This document shows positions 16,956 to 25,253 of a stretch of DNA of 64,000 nt, piece after piece (position 1 is the first letter of the stretch; each line of letters begins with the position of its first letter). The notes beneath the pieces were generated by a model that saw only the letters and a program-made list of their open reading frames with translations, had not been told where the DNA came from and ran no database searches. The translations under genes and the position numbers were made by a program. The DNA comes from Erythrobacter sp. AP23 (lineage in GTDB: Bacteria > Pseudomonadota > Alphaproteobacteria > Sphingomonadales > Sphingomonadaceae): positions 32,390 through 96,389 of the forward strand of contig NZ_LNBY01000004.1 in assembly GCF_001542855.1 (NCBI RefSeq), given 5' to 3'.

Positions 16956-18302
16956 TCAGCGCCTGTCTCGCGTCAGCATGCTGTCGGCCTGGAGCGCGCT
17001 CCACCCATATGCGAAAACGACTGCGCAAAGCGCGACGATCAGACCGAAGCCCAGCCAGTCCGAGACGTTGTACAGCAAGACGCCGAGCGCAGGGGCATAG
17101 ATGAAACTCGCCCCTGCGACCGAGGCTGTGACGCCGCCCGCTTGGCCCTGCTCGGCGCGCGTGACCGCCAGCGATGTGCCCGACGTATTGCCGGGGCGAA
17201 ACAGGCCGAATCCCAGCGAGGCGATCGAATAGCCGAGCGCGATCGTGTGCAGGTTCTGCCCCAGGCCCAACACAATCGTGCCGAGGGCCGCAATCGCAAT
17301 GCCCCATAGCGATGCCGCGCGCGGGCCGAGATCGAGCCGCGGGATTAGCCCCCATTGGGCGAGCAGGGTGGCAATGGCGCCGGACATGAGGACGAGGCCG
17401 ACCGGGCCTGCCCCGGCAGTCGGATCGCCGCGCAATCCGAGCCGGTCGAGCACGAGGAAGCCGGCAATTCCGAGAATCATTGCCTGGGCGTGCCCGCCGA
17501 TCAGGCCCGATACGACCCATGGGCGCAGCCGCGGTTCGAACCAGCGCAATTTTGCCGGGGCGCTCTCGTCCTCTTCCTGCTCGTCCTTCGAAACCTCGGC
17601 GGTAGGACTGCCGGAATAGGGCGCGTCAAAGGCGCTGCCCCTGGCCGGGAATTGCGGCTCGTCATTGGGTAGCCGCAGACGCAGGGCGACCAGGGTGGCC
17701 GTCCCGATCAGCGCAAAGATCAGGAAGGGGCCGGCAAGACCGAAGAACGGAAGCACCATCAGCGGGGCGAGCGCAGGGCCGATGACCGTCCCCAGGCCGA
17801 AGCTGGACGCGATCAGCGAGAGGGCCTGCGTACGTTCCGATCGCGGGGTACGGCTGGCGACATAGGCCTGAACCGCGGGCGGAGCGGCGCTGCCGAAGCC
17901 GCCGTAGAGGCTTCTTGCCGTAGCGAAGAGCAGCAAGGCCCAGAATGCCGCGAGGAAGCCGGCGAGGCCCAGCCACAGTATGATTCCGCACAGCAGGAAA
18001 CTGGCGATGAAACCGAGCATGCCGAGGGCCATCATCGCCTTGCGCCCGCGCCTGTCCGAGCGCTGTGCCCAGATCGGTGCGCAGATCACCCAAAGCAGAG
18101 CCGACCAGCTATAGGCGAGGCTGATCCAAACGTCCTCGACCCCCAGCGACGTTCCGATCGATGGCATTACCGACTGCATCGCGGTGTTCCCCGCAGCAGT
18201 GGTCAGCATCACCGCGAAGAGCAGCGCCATGCGCGCACGCGGGATGGCTCTCGGTCCTTCTCGTGGCGGCGCTGCAGAGCTGGTAGGGTCGACATCGGCC
18301 AT
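16956..18302 (-). CDS. MFS transporter
   Basis: 448 residues, about 12 membrane helices, with a long charged loop between the halves (about residues 205-245). The major facilitator signature between helices 2 and 3 reads WAQRSDRRGRKAMM. It resembles multidrug or tetracycline-type H+ antiporters, but the substrate cannot be inferred. ATG 18302 (MADVDPTSS) is chosen because the longer open frame upstream lies over the divergent methyltransferase gene and is not membrane-like. Confidence 0.9.
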   Translation of the reverse strand: MADVDPTSSAAPPREGPRAIPRARMALLFAVMLTTAAGNTAMQSVMPSIGTSLGVEDVWISLAYSWSALLWVICAPIWAQRSDRRGRKAMMALGMLGFIASFLLCGIILWLGLAGFLAAFWALLLFATARSLYGGFGSAAPPAVQAYVASRTPRSERTQALSLIASSFGLGTVIGPALAPLMVLPFFGLAGPFLIFALIGTATLVALRLRLPNDEPQFPARGSAFDAPYSGSPTAEVSKDEQEEDESAPAKLRWFEPRLRPWVVSGLIGGHAQAMILGIAGFLVLDRLGLRGDPTAGAGPVGLVLMSGAIATLLAQWGLIPRLDLGPRAASLWGIAIAALGTIVLGLGQNLHTIALGYSIASLGFGLFRPGNTSGTSLAVTRAEQGQAGGVTASVAGASFIYAPALGVLLYNVSDWLGFGLIVALCAVVFAYGWSALQADSMLTRDRR

Positions 18303-18396
18303 CGCACCGGCGGTAGGCCGGTGCCCGTCAGCTTGCAATGGCGCAGCGGGCCTGCCAGACCGGCGGGCCAATGAAACAACCACAGGGTTTGCGATT

Positions 18397-19032
18397 TTGA
18401 CCGGACAACAGGGCCTTGGTGTCATCGAGCGCACAAGCTTGCGCAAACGCGCGGCACGCTTTTTCGGCCAATGGGGCGTGTTCTTTCGCGGATTTCTCGA
18501 AGAGCCTCGCATGGTCGGCTCGATCATCCCCTCCTCGCGATTCACCATCCGCAAGATGCTGGCGCCGGTCGACTGGGAGCAGTGCGAAGTCTTCGTCGAA
18601 TACGGGCCGGGCGTGGGTACCTTCTGCCAGCCCGTACTCGATCGGATGCGGCGCGATGCAACGCTGATCGTGATCGATACCAATCCGCTCTACATCGACT
18701 ATCTGCGCAAGCACTTCCGCGACAGCCGGTTCCATGCGGTCCACGGCTCGGCGGCGGATGTCGTCGAGATCGTCAAGGCGCACGGCCACGACCATGCGGA
18801 TTACGTCTTGTCGGGGCTGCCATTTTCGACGCTGCCCGAAGGGGTCGGCCCGGCGATTGCCAAGGCGACTCACGAAGTGATCCGCCCGGGCGGAGCATTT
18901 CTCGTCTACCAGTTCTCAGCCAAGGCGCGCGACCTCATGGCGAAGCACTTCCGCCGGATCGATCGCGGATTCGAGCCGTGGAACGTGCTCCCCTGCCAGC
19001 TTTTCTGGGGCTGGAAGGATCGTCGGGGCTAG
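18397..19032 (+). CDS. Phospholipid N-methyltransferase-like SAM enzyme
   Basis: The conserved region reads FFGQWGVFFRGFLEEPRMVGSIIPSS, then VEYGPGVGTFCQPVLD (SAM motif I), VIDTNPLYIDYL and VLSGLPFSTLP. It resembles the PmtA-like / KsgA-like class I methyltransferases that methylate phosphatidylethanolamine. The frame has no ATG near the conserved start. The nearest plausible initiator is TTG 18397, with AGGG upstream, giving 211 residues. ATGs further upstream would overlap the divergent MFS gene. It overlaps the next, convergent gene by 4 bp (CTAG). Substrate assignment is moderate. Confidence 0.8.
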   Translation: MTGQQGLGVIERTSLRKRAARFFGQWGVFFRGFLEEPRMVGSIIPSSRFTIRKMLAPVDWEQCEVFVEYGPGVGTFCQPVLDRMRRDATLIVIDTNPLYIDYLRKHFRDSRFHAVHGSAADVVEIVKAHGHDHADYVLSGLPFSTLPEGVGPAIAKATHEVIRPGGAFLVYQFSAKARDLMAKHFRRIDRGFEPWNVLPCQLFWGWKDRRG

Positions 19033-19853
19033 TTGTTGGTCGGCGGAAGCGGTGCGGCCTTCAACCTGTTGAATTGGGTGTGCGCCGCGGCGAGAACGCA
19101 GGCAGTCACCACGATCATCGCCGCGCTGAGCAGCCCCGAAATGACTGCTTCGCCGAGCAATGCCGCCTGTTCACCCGCAAGGGCGAAGATCAGCCCCAGG
19201 ACCAGCGAGATGACCGTCGACAGCACGATGAACGCGACGATCAAGAGCAGGTAGAAGAAGAACAGCCTTAGGCTGTTGCCGGCGGTCAACGACCATGACC
19301 TTTGCAACGCCTTGATGGGATTGAGTTCGCCCTCGATCGCGATTACCGGCGCCGCGAGTGAGAGCTTTGTCACGATGTAGCAGACCACCACGAATGCGAT
19401 CACTGCCCCGAGTACTGCCAGCGCGCGCAATCCCGTAACGGCGCCGAGGCCAACGAGCAGGGTTACGGCAATCGCGATCAGGGCCGTTTGCAGCAGTTGA
19501 GCGCCGACATATGACGGGACCGATTTCGCGCCCGTCGACAAGGCCTCGCCCACGGTCGGATTGGCCCTTCGCCGTACCAGCGCCAGCATGGCCAGGAGCC
19601 CTGCGCCCTGTATCAGAGCAAGGATGAGGAATACCCACCAGTAGCTGGCGTAAAGATCGTTTATCGCGGCCATCATGGCATCGAAATTGCCGCTCGCCTG
19701 CGCATCTTCCAGATTTCCCATTTCGGGAAGCGCGATGGCAATCCCGGCGTTGGGCAAGAAGATGAACACACCGGCTATGACCGCCAGCAGTCCCAGATTG
19801 CGCGACATAAGCCCGGTTGTATCCTTCCAGGCGGTGTCGAGATCGAATTTCAT
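19029..19853 (-). CDS. Multi-pass membrane protein, GDPD membrane-domain-like
   Basis: 274 residues with about six long hydrophobic segments (about 20-42, 70-92, 115-140, 143-168, 195-222, 230-258) and a short Pro-rich tail. The segment [23 protein letters not shown] resembles the repeated amphipathic turn of membrane domains found in glycerophosphodiesterase-type and DUF975-like proteins. No catalytic domain is present. Function unknown. ATG 19853 ([16 protein letters not shown]). It is divergent from lipB, 59 bp apart. Confidence 0.75.
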   Translation of the reverse strand: MKFDLDTAWKDTTGLMSRNLGLLAVIAGVFIFLPNAGIAIALPEMGNLEDAQASGNFDAMMAAINDLYASYWWVFLILALIQGAGLLAMLALVRRRANPTVGEALSTGAKSVPSYVGAQLLQTALIAIAVTLLVGLGAVTGLRALAVLGAVIAFVVVCYIVTKLSLAAPVIAIEGELNPIKALQRSWSLTAGNSLRLFFFYLLLIVAFIVLSTVISLVLGLIFALAGEQAALLGEAVISGLLSAAMIVVTACVLAAAHTQFNRLKAAPLPPTNN

Positions 19854-19912
19854 TCAGTGGTACTCCCGTTTGCCCCTTGATAAGCGCTTCGCCAGTCGCC
19901 ACGCAATCGCGC

Positions 19913-20584
19913 ATGTCGCCCCATGTTCCCGAAACGATCGAGTGGCGCGCCGAGCAGAGCCGGATCGGCTATCGCGATGCGCTGAACGAAATGACAGACC
20001 GCAATCGCGCGATCGCCGAAGGGAAGGCGCGCGAAATGGTCTGGTTGCTGGAACACCCACCTGTTTATACCGCCGGCACCAGCGCCGACGCGGCTGAATT
20101 GCTCGATCCTCGCTTCGAGGTGGTGGAGGCTGGGCGTGGCGGGCGCTACACCTATCACGGGCCGGGCCAGCGCGTCGGCTATGTGATGCTCGATCTCAAG
20201 GAACGCGGCCGCGATGTACGCTGTTTCGTCCATTCGCTCGAGGGGTGGGTCATCGCGACCCTCGCCGATATCGGCGTCGAAAGCTGGCGGAGCGAGGGGC
20301 GGATCGGGATCTGGACGCGCGATATCGACGGAGGGGAAGCGAAGATCGGAGCGATCGGCGTGCGCGTGCGGCGCTGGGTAACGATGCACGGCTTTTCGGT
20401 GAACCTGGCCCCCGATCTGGCGCATTTCGCGGGAATCGTGCCGTGTGGAATCGAGGAATTCGGCGTTACCAGCCTCGCGCGGCTCGGAATCGATCTTGCA
20501 CCCGCCGCATTCGATGAGGCATTGCAGGCCCGCTTCGGCGATTTCCTCGGGGCGCTTGAAGGAAAGGGCTGCGCACTGCCATGA
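19913..20584 (+). CDS. lipB: Octanoyl-ACP:protein octanoyltransferase LipB
   Basis: LipB transfers octanoate from acyl carrier protein to lipoyl domains of 2-oxoacid dehydrogenases and the glycine cleavage H protein. The 223-residue protein has the signature [15 protein letters not shown], the Lys of [10 protein letters not shown] and the catalytic Cys in [17 protein letters not shown] 19913 ([12 protein letters not shown]) was chosen; upstream codons lie in the divergent gene's promoter region. lipA is not in the window. The stop overlaps the following lipoprotein start by ATGA. Confidence 0.96.
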   Translation: MSPHVPETIEWRAEQSRIGYRDALNEMTDRNRAIAEGKAREMVWLLEHPPVYTAGTSADAAELLDPRFEVVEAGRGGRYTYHGPGQRVGYVMLDLKERGRDVRCFVHSLEGWVIATLADIGVESWRSEGRIGIWTRDIDGGEAKIGAIGVRVRRWVTMHGFSVNLAPDLAHFAGIVPCGIEEFGVTSLARLGIDLAPAAFDEALQARFGDFLGALEGKGCALP

Positions 20585-20895
20585 TGTCTAGACCCACCGC
20601 TGTGCTCCTCGCAGGAGCTTTGCTGCTCTCGGCCTGCGGAGGCGACAGGCCTGCCGAGGAGTCCGCTGCAGAGGCCGAGCGCGGCGCCAAGGGTGAGGTC
20701 ATCGGCGGCACGATCAGCGATGAAATGATCCCGCTCGACCGGTTGCGGTCGCAGTCGCCACCGGTGCGCCAAGAGCAATCATCGTCATCCGCTGCGCCGA
20801 CGAGCAGCGAGCAGATTTCACCCGAGCCGGAGCCCGAGAGCCTTTCCCTCTCCGATACAGAGGATGGGGCGGGCGAGGAACCCGCCGCGGATTAG
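20581..20895 (+). CDS. Small acidic lipoprotein
   Basis: 104 residues. A type II signal peptide with lipobox LLSAC places the mature N-terminus at Cys19. The mature part is rich in Glu, Ser and Pro and looks unstructured, with no domain recognised. It is translationally coupled to lipB (4-bp overlap) and ends in a 4-bp stop overlap with the convergent lyase gene. Function unknown. Confidence 0.75.
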   Translation: MMSRPTAVLLAGALLLSACGGDRPAEESAAEAERGAKGEVIGGTISDEMIPLDRLRSQSPPVRQEQSSSSAAPTSSEQISPEPEPESLSLSDTEDGAGEEPAAD

Positions 20896-21770
20896 TCTTC
20901 GCCGATCAGGCGCTTGGCGCGTTCGAGTTCGGCCCGGTCGACGAGCCGGTCGCCTATGGCCAGCGATGTCGCGCCGGGATTGGTGGCGAAGGCCGAGACG
21001 ATCTTGAGCGCTTCGGAAACTTCGCTTTCGAGAGGAGCGAAGGCGGCATTGATCCCGGCGAGCTGCGAGGGATGAATGGCGAACATTCCCGTAAAGCCGT
21101 CGGCACGCGCGGTCTCGGCAATGCGGACCCCGGCGTCGGTATCGCGGATATCGCGAAAGGGGTGTTCGATTGCGCCGATCCCGCGGGCATGCGCGATGAG
21201 CAGCACTTGCGCGCGGACATAGGCCAAGGCGTCGCTCCAGCGCCCCGCCGGACCGCGCAAGCGCCGTGCGCCGAAGGTGTGGGCCAGGCTCACCGCATCC
21301 CACGTAAGCGCGGCGACGCGGGGATGGAGCTCGTCCGCCAACCGCCCGATCGCGAGCGCGCTGGCCGGGGTGGATCCCAGTTCGGGTAAGATGCAGGTGA
21401 TGTTGGCCGCGATGCCGTGGCGGTCCTCGATCTCGTAAAGTACCGAGGCAAGTTGGCGAATGTCCTCCGATCCACGGCAATGCGACAGAACCACGCCATG
21501 CGGGGTACCTTCCATTGCGGCATCGAGATCTTCGCGCCAGTCGGCGGAATCCATCGCGCTGATCCGAACCCAACGTTCGAATTTGCGCGCAGCGACGACC
21601 TGTTCACGGTGCGATCGCAACCAGTTTGTCGCCTCGGTCCGCGCCTTTGCCCGGTGCGCGGGCGGCATTGCGCGCGCGAGATCCAGCACCACGGCATCGG
21701 CGCCCGACCCGGCTATCGAGTCGAGCGCCTTGTCGTTATCCGGCGGGACCAGGATCCACGAGCGCATCAT
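20892..21770 (-). CDS. HpcH/HpaI (citrate lyase beta-like) CoA ester lyase
   Basis: 292 residues, TIM-barrel aldolase/citrate-lyase family. It starts MMRSWILVPPDNDKALD, like CitE-type proteins (phosphopantetheine-binding loop). The segments DAVVLDLA, WVRISAMDS (the usual VRIN), ILPELGSTPASAL and GMFAIHPSQLAGIN follow the family order. Members cleave or form malyl-, citramalyl- or hydroxymethylglutaryl-CoA. The normally acidic metal ligands appear partly altered: LDLA, where LDLED is usual. The activity is therefore uncertain. Confidence 0.85.
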   Translation of the reverse strand: MMRSWILVPPDNDKALDSIAGSGADAVVLDLARAMPPAHRAKARTEATNWLRSHREQVVAARKFERWVRISAMDSADWREDLDAAMEGTPHGVVLSHCRGSEDIRQLASVLYEIEDRHGIAANITCILPELGSTPASALAIGRLADELHPRVAALTWDAVSLAHTFGARRLRGPAGRWSDALAYVRAQVLLIAHARGIGAIEHPFRDIRDTDAGVRIAETARADGFTGMFAIHPSQLAGINAAFAPLESEVSEALKIVSAFATNPGATSLAIGDRLVDRAELERAKRLIGED

Positions 21771-21798
21771 CGTCTCCAGTCGAATGCCGCAGGGCGAA

Positions 21799-22911
21799 TC
21801 ACTCGGCCGCAGCGGGTTCTTGTTCGGTCAGCGTCGGGTAATCGATATAACCCTCCGGACCTTGACCATACCAGCTATGCGGTACGTTTACATTGGGTGC
21901 GATTTCGGCGCCGAAGCGGAATCGCCGGGGCAGGTCTGGATTGGAGATGAAATCGCGGCCCCAACTGACCGCGTCGGTCCGACCGGCCTCGATATCCGAC
22001 ACGGCCTGTTCGGGTGAGTAATCGCTGTTGAGGATGAGAGCGCCTGAATAGACCTGCCGGATGAGTGGGCTCTGCTTGGGCACCTCGGTGCTGCCGAAGG
22101 TTCCGTCGGGTCCCGGCTCGCGCAGTTCGAGGAAGGCCACGCCAAGCTCTTCGATCACCTTTGCCGCCGCGCCGAAGGTGACCGCCGGGTTGCTGTCGTC
22201 GCAGCCCTGCGTTTCGCCATTGGGCGAAAGGCGCACTCCGACGCGATTGGCCCCCCAGACGTCGATCAATGCGGTCAGGACCTCGCGCAGGAAGCGCGTC
22301 CGATTCTCCGGGCTACCGCCATACTCGTCCGTGCGAAGATTGGTGCTGTCGCGCAGAAACTGGTCGACGAGATAGCCATTGGCGCCATGAAGCTGGACGC
22401 CGTCGAAGCCGGCCTTTTTCGCGTTCTCGGCGGCGTGGCGATAGTCTTCGACGATCCGCTTGATGTCCTCGGTACTCGCCTCGCGTGCCTGTTCGTAATC
22501 CTTGCGACCTTCGAAAGTGTGCGCATGGCCGGGCGCGGTTGTCGCGCTGGCCGAGACCGGCGGTTTGCCGCCCAGGAACAGCGGGTGGACCAGGCGGCCC
22601 ATATGCCACAGCTGAAGGACGATCAGCCCGCCTTCCTCGTGGACGGCATCGGTCACCTGCTTCCAGCCTTCGACCTGTTCCTCGCTCCAGATACCCGGGG
22701 CGGCGGGCCAGCCGAGTCCTTCCACGCTGATGCCGGTGGCTTCGGAAATGATCAGCCCTGCGCTTGCCCGCTGGCGATAGTAAGTCGCCATCATCTCGTT
22801 CGGCACCGATCCGGGCTGGGTCGAGCGACCGCGCGTAAGTGGCGCCATGAAGACGCGGTTCTTGGCTTCGAGGGCACCCATGGTGAGCGGCTGGAACAGG
22901 GTATCGTGCAT
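21799..22911 (-). CDS. Alkene reductase, old yellow enzyme family
   Basis: 370 residues, FMN-binding TIM barrel. It begins LFQPLTMGALEAKNRVFMAPLTRGRS, then has the HGANGYLVDQFLRDSTNLRTDEYGG-type signature (given in part: residues about 180-205) containing the His/Asn pair that binds the substrate carbonyl. NemA/OYE enzymes use NAD(P)H to reduce activated C=C bonds, nitroesters and quinones. ATG 22911 (MHDTLFQPLT) was preferred to an upstream, Arg-rich extension. It is divergent from the DMT gene. Confidence 0.94.
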   Translation of the reverse strand: MHDTLFQPLTMGALEAKNRVFMAPLTRGRSTQPGSVPNEMMATYYRQRASAGLIISEATGISVEGLGWPAAPGIWSEEQVEGWKQVTDAVHEEGGLIVLQLWHMGRLVHPLFLGGKPPVSASATTAPGHAHTFEGRKDYEQAREASTEDIKRIVEDYRHAAENAKKAGFDGVQLHGANGYLVDQFLRDSTNLRTDEYGGSPENRTRFLREVLTALIDVWGANRVGVRLSPNGETQGCDDSNPAVTFGAAAKVIEELGVAFLELREPGPDGTFGSTEVPKQSPLIRQVYSGALILNSDYSPEQAVSDIEAGRTDAVSWGRDFISNPDLPRRFRFGAEIAPNVNVPHSWYGQGPEGYIDYPTLTEQEPAAAE

Positions 22912-22965
22912 GCGGGACAATTCCTTTTTGCTGGCGCGGCTTGGCCAGTGAGCTAGGTGCGGGCC

Positions 22966-23874
22966 ATGGGCAGCGCAACCGCCACGCCGGACAAGAATGG
23001 CTTTCAGCCCGGTGCATGGCACTTTGCTGCGCTGATCGCCGGGAACGTCGCCCTGGCGCTGGGGCCGTGGCTCGTTCGCCTGGCCGATACCGGACCGGTC
23101 GCGGCCGCATTCTGGCGCCTGCTGCTACCGGTGCCGATCCTGGCCTTGCTCGCTTGGCGGGCACGCTCGGCGGCGCCGTTGGACCGGAAACTCGCGTTGC
23201 TGTGCGTGTTTGCCGGCGGGTTCTTTGCCCTCGATCTTGCCAGCTGGCATGTCGGGATCGAGCGGACACGCCTCGCCAATGCAGTTCTGTTCGGCAATTC
23301 GGGAGGCGTAATCCTGATGGTCTGGGGGCTTGTCGCAGCGCGCCGCGCACCTACGGGACAAGAGGCTGGGGGCGTGCTGGCGGCCCTGGCTGGTGCTGCG
23401 ATTCTGCTTGGCCGTAGCCTTGAGATATCGGCAGCGACATTCGTCGGAGATCTGTTCTGTCTTGCCGCAGGGGTGTTCTATGCTTGCTACCTTCTGCCCG
23501 CCCAGCGCGCACGGACCGTACTCGGGCCGTGGATGGTCTTGCTGCTGGTGAGCCTATCGGCCTCGCCGCTGCTTTTCGGTATCGCGGTGGCGGCCGGCGA
23601 GCCCGTGCTGCCCGGTGCGGCGGGATGGACGCCGGTGCTGGTCCTCGCATTGAGCAGCCAGATCGTCGGACAGGGCCTGCTCGTCTTCTCCTTGCGCCAC
23701 TTTTCGCCGCTTATCATCGGCATGGCGCTGCTGACGCAGCCCGCGATAGCGGCTCTTGTGGGCTGGTTCGCATTCGATGAGCTGCTGGTGCCGCTCGATG
23801 TGCTCGGCATGGTGCTTGTAGGTACGGCGCTGGTTCTGGCGCGAACACGCGGCAGGCTGGGGCGGGTTCGCTAG
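22966..23874 (+). CDS. EamA/DMT family transporter
   Basis: 302 residues, ten membrane helices arranged as two EamA repeats. The second repeat ends QPAIAALVGWFAFDELLVPLDVLGMVLVG, a hallmark of the drug/metabolite transporter family. Substrate unknown; relatives export amino acids or their derivatives. ATG 22966 (MGSATATPDK) is used rather than a GTG three codons upstream. It ends 3 bp before the convergent DUF2254 gene. Confidence 0.9.
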   Translation: MGSATATPDKNGFQPGAWHFAALIAGNVALALGPWLVRLADTGPVAAAFWRLLLPVPILALLAWRARSAAPLDRKLALLCVFAGGFFALDLASWHVGIERTRLANAVLFGNSGGVILMVWGLVAARRAPTGQEAGGVLAALAGAAILLGRSLEISAATFVGDLFCLAAGVFYACYLLPAQRARTVLGPWMVLLLVSLSASPLLFGIAVAAGEPVLPGAAGWTPVLVLALSSQIVGQGLLVFSLRHFSPLIIGMALLTQPAIAALVGWFAFDELLVPLDVLGMVLVGTALVLARTRGRLGRVR

Positions 23875-23877
23875 CGA

Positions 23878-25194
23878 TCACCAGAAGGCCTTGTTGAACT
23901 GGGCCACATGGGATTCGAAGCGCTCGAGATCGGGTCCGATGAGGACCAGTCTCGCCTGATCGGCCAGGCTCTCGGCCTGTTCCTTGAGCACGGCCTGCCG
24001 CCGGGCGTCGCGGATCGGTACGGCAGCATTGGCCAGCGTATCGAGCATGACCTCGGCTGCCGTCGGCGAACTTGCAACTGCACTGCGAATCGCGCCGAAG
24101 CCGCGGCTTACGTAATGATCGAAATTGTCGGGCAGGGGGATCACCGGGCAATCGTCGGCATCTTTGCCGCAAATGTCCTTGCGCAGGTCGCGCCGCCCGA
24201 TCTCCGCCGTTGCCGCTCCGAGCCAGTGTAGCGCGGTAATGGCGGTGAAGGGATCGTTGATCCCGGGCGACAGCGCGCGCAAGCCGATCTCCACCAGTTC
24301 GTCGATCAGGAATTGCGGGTCTTGTTCGGGCGTGCGGGTGGAGCCGAGCGTAAAGCAATCGCGTGTCCTGCCCTCTATGCAGTCGGGAGTGCATCCATCG
24401 ATATCCATCAAGGGCATGTCGCGGTGAACGAAATCGCCTGTGCGAACGCGCAGCGAGAAAGTGCAGCCGCAATCGCGGGCGATGGCCTCAAGTTCCTCGA
24501 AGTCGATCAGCTGTACATACCCCGTCCCCCAGGCGGTGAGCGCCTCGCCACCGCGCGGTTCGATCGCGTCGCCGAATTCGTCCTCGACCGGATAGGTTTC
24601 CCGAATGATGCGAAGCAGCCGTTCGCCGATGCCCTCCAGCACCTTGTTGATGCGAATGCTGGACGGAATGTGGTTGAGGAAGAATACCAGTACCGCAACG
24701 CACAGGCCCATCAGCGCATAGGCGACAAGCAGCGAGAGTTGCGGTGTAAAGCCCGGGAGTGCCGTGGCCGCTGCATCGGTCGCAGCGGCAGGCGTTTCGT
24801 CCTCTGCCCGCACCGCGCGCAATACGATCAGCGCGTAGACGAAGCTGCCGATAAAGGTCGCCAGACTCAACTGGTTGCCGCGGTCCTCCATGAAATTCGT
24901 CAGCAGGCGCGGCCCGTAATTCCCGCTGGCATAGGCGACCGCGGCAATGGTGATCGAGAATACGGTAGATGCCACCCCGATCATGCTGGCCGCCATCACG
25001 GTCAGCATGTCCGATGCACCCTTGGGTCGGGCCGGTACTAGCCAGTCGACGTCGTTCAGGAACTCGGCGAAGCCGGCACGGTCCAGCCCGACCATGCCGA
25101 AGGCCAGCACTGCTGCGATGATCGAGAACAGCGCCGGATAGAACCAGTAATTCGCGTTAAGCCGTGCCCAGAAAAAGCGTATGTCGGCGGTCAA
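23878..25194 (-). CDS. DUF2254 membrane protein
   Basis: 438 residues. Four hydrophobic segments lie in the first half (about 15-38, 65-88, 108-128, 155-178). SMIGVASTVFSITIAAVAYASGNYGPRLLTNFMEDRGNQ is the conserved core of DUF2254 (here residues about 71-110). A soluble C-terminal half carries ALSPGINDPFTA. Proteins of this family are predicted integral membrane proteins of unknown function. A short Cys-containing stretch (residues about 270-290) is unusual. ATG 25194. Confidence 0.88.
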   Translation of the reverse strand: MTADIRFFWARLNANYWFYPALFSIIAAVLAFGMVGLDRAGFAEFLNDVDWLVPARPKGASDMLTVMAASMIGVASTVFSITIAAVAYASGNYGPRLLTNFMEDRGNQLSLATFIGSFVYALIVLRAVRAEDETPAAATDAAATALPGFTPQLSLLVAYALMGLCVAVLVFFLNHIPSSIRINKVLEGIGERLLRIIRETYPVEDEFGDAIEPRGGEALTAWGTGYVQLIDFEELEAIARDCGCTFSLRVRTGDFVHRDMPLMDIDGCTPDCIEGRTRDCFTLGSTRTPEQDPQFLIDELVEIGLRALSPGINDPFTAITALHWLGAATAEIGRRDLRKDICGKDADDCPVIPLPDNFDHYVSRGFGAIRSAVASSPTAAEVMLDTLANAAVPIRDARRQAVLKEQAESLADQARLVLIGPDLERFESHVAQFNKAFW

Positions 25195-25253
25195 GCGCGC
25201 ATCCCCTGCCAGTTGCGGTCAGGGGATGAACGCGCGAATTGCGATTGGGTGCC

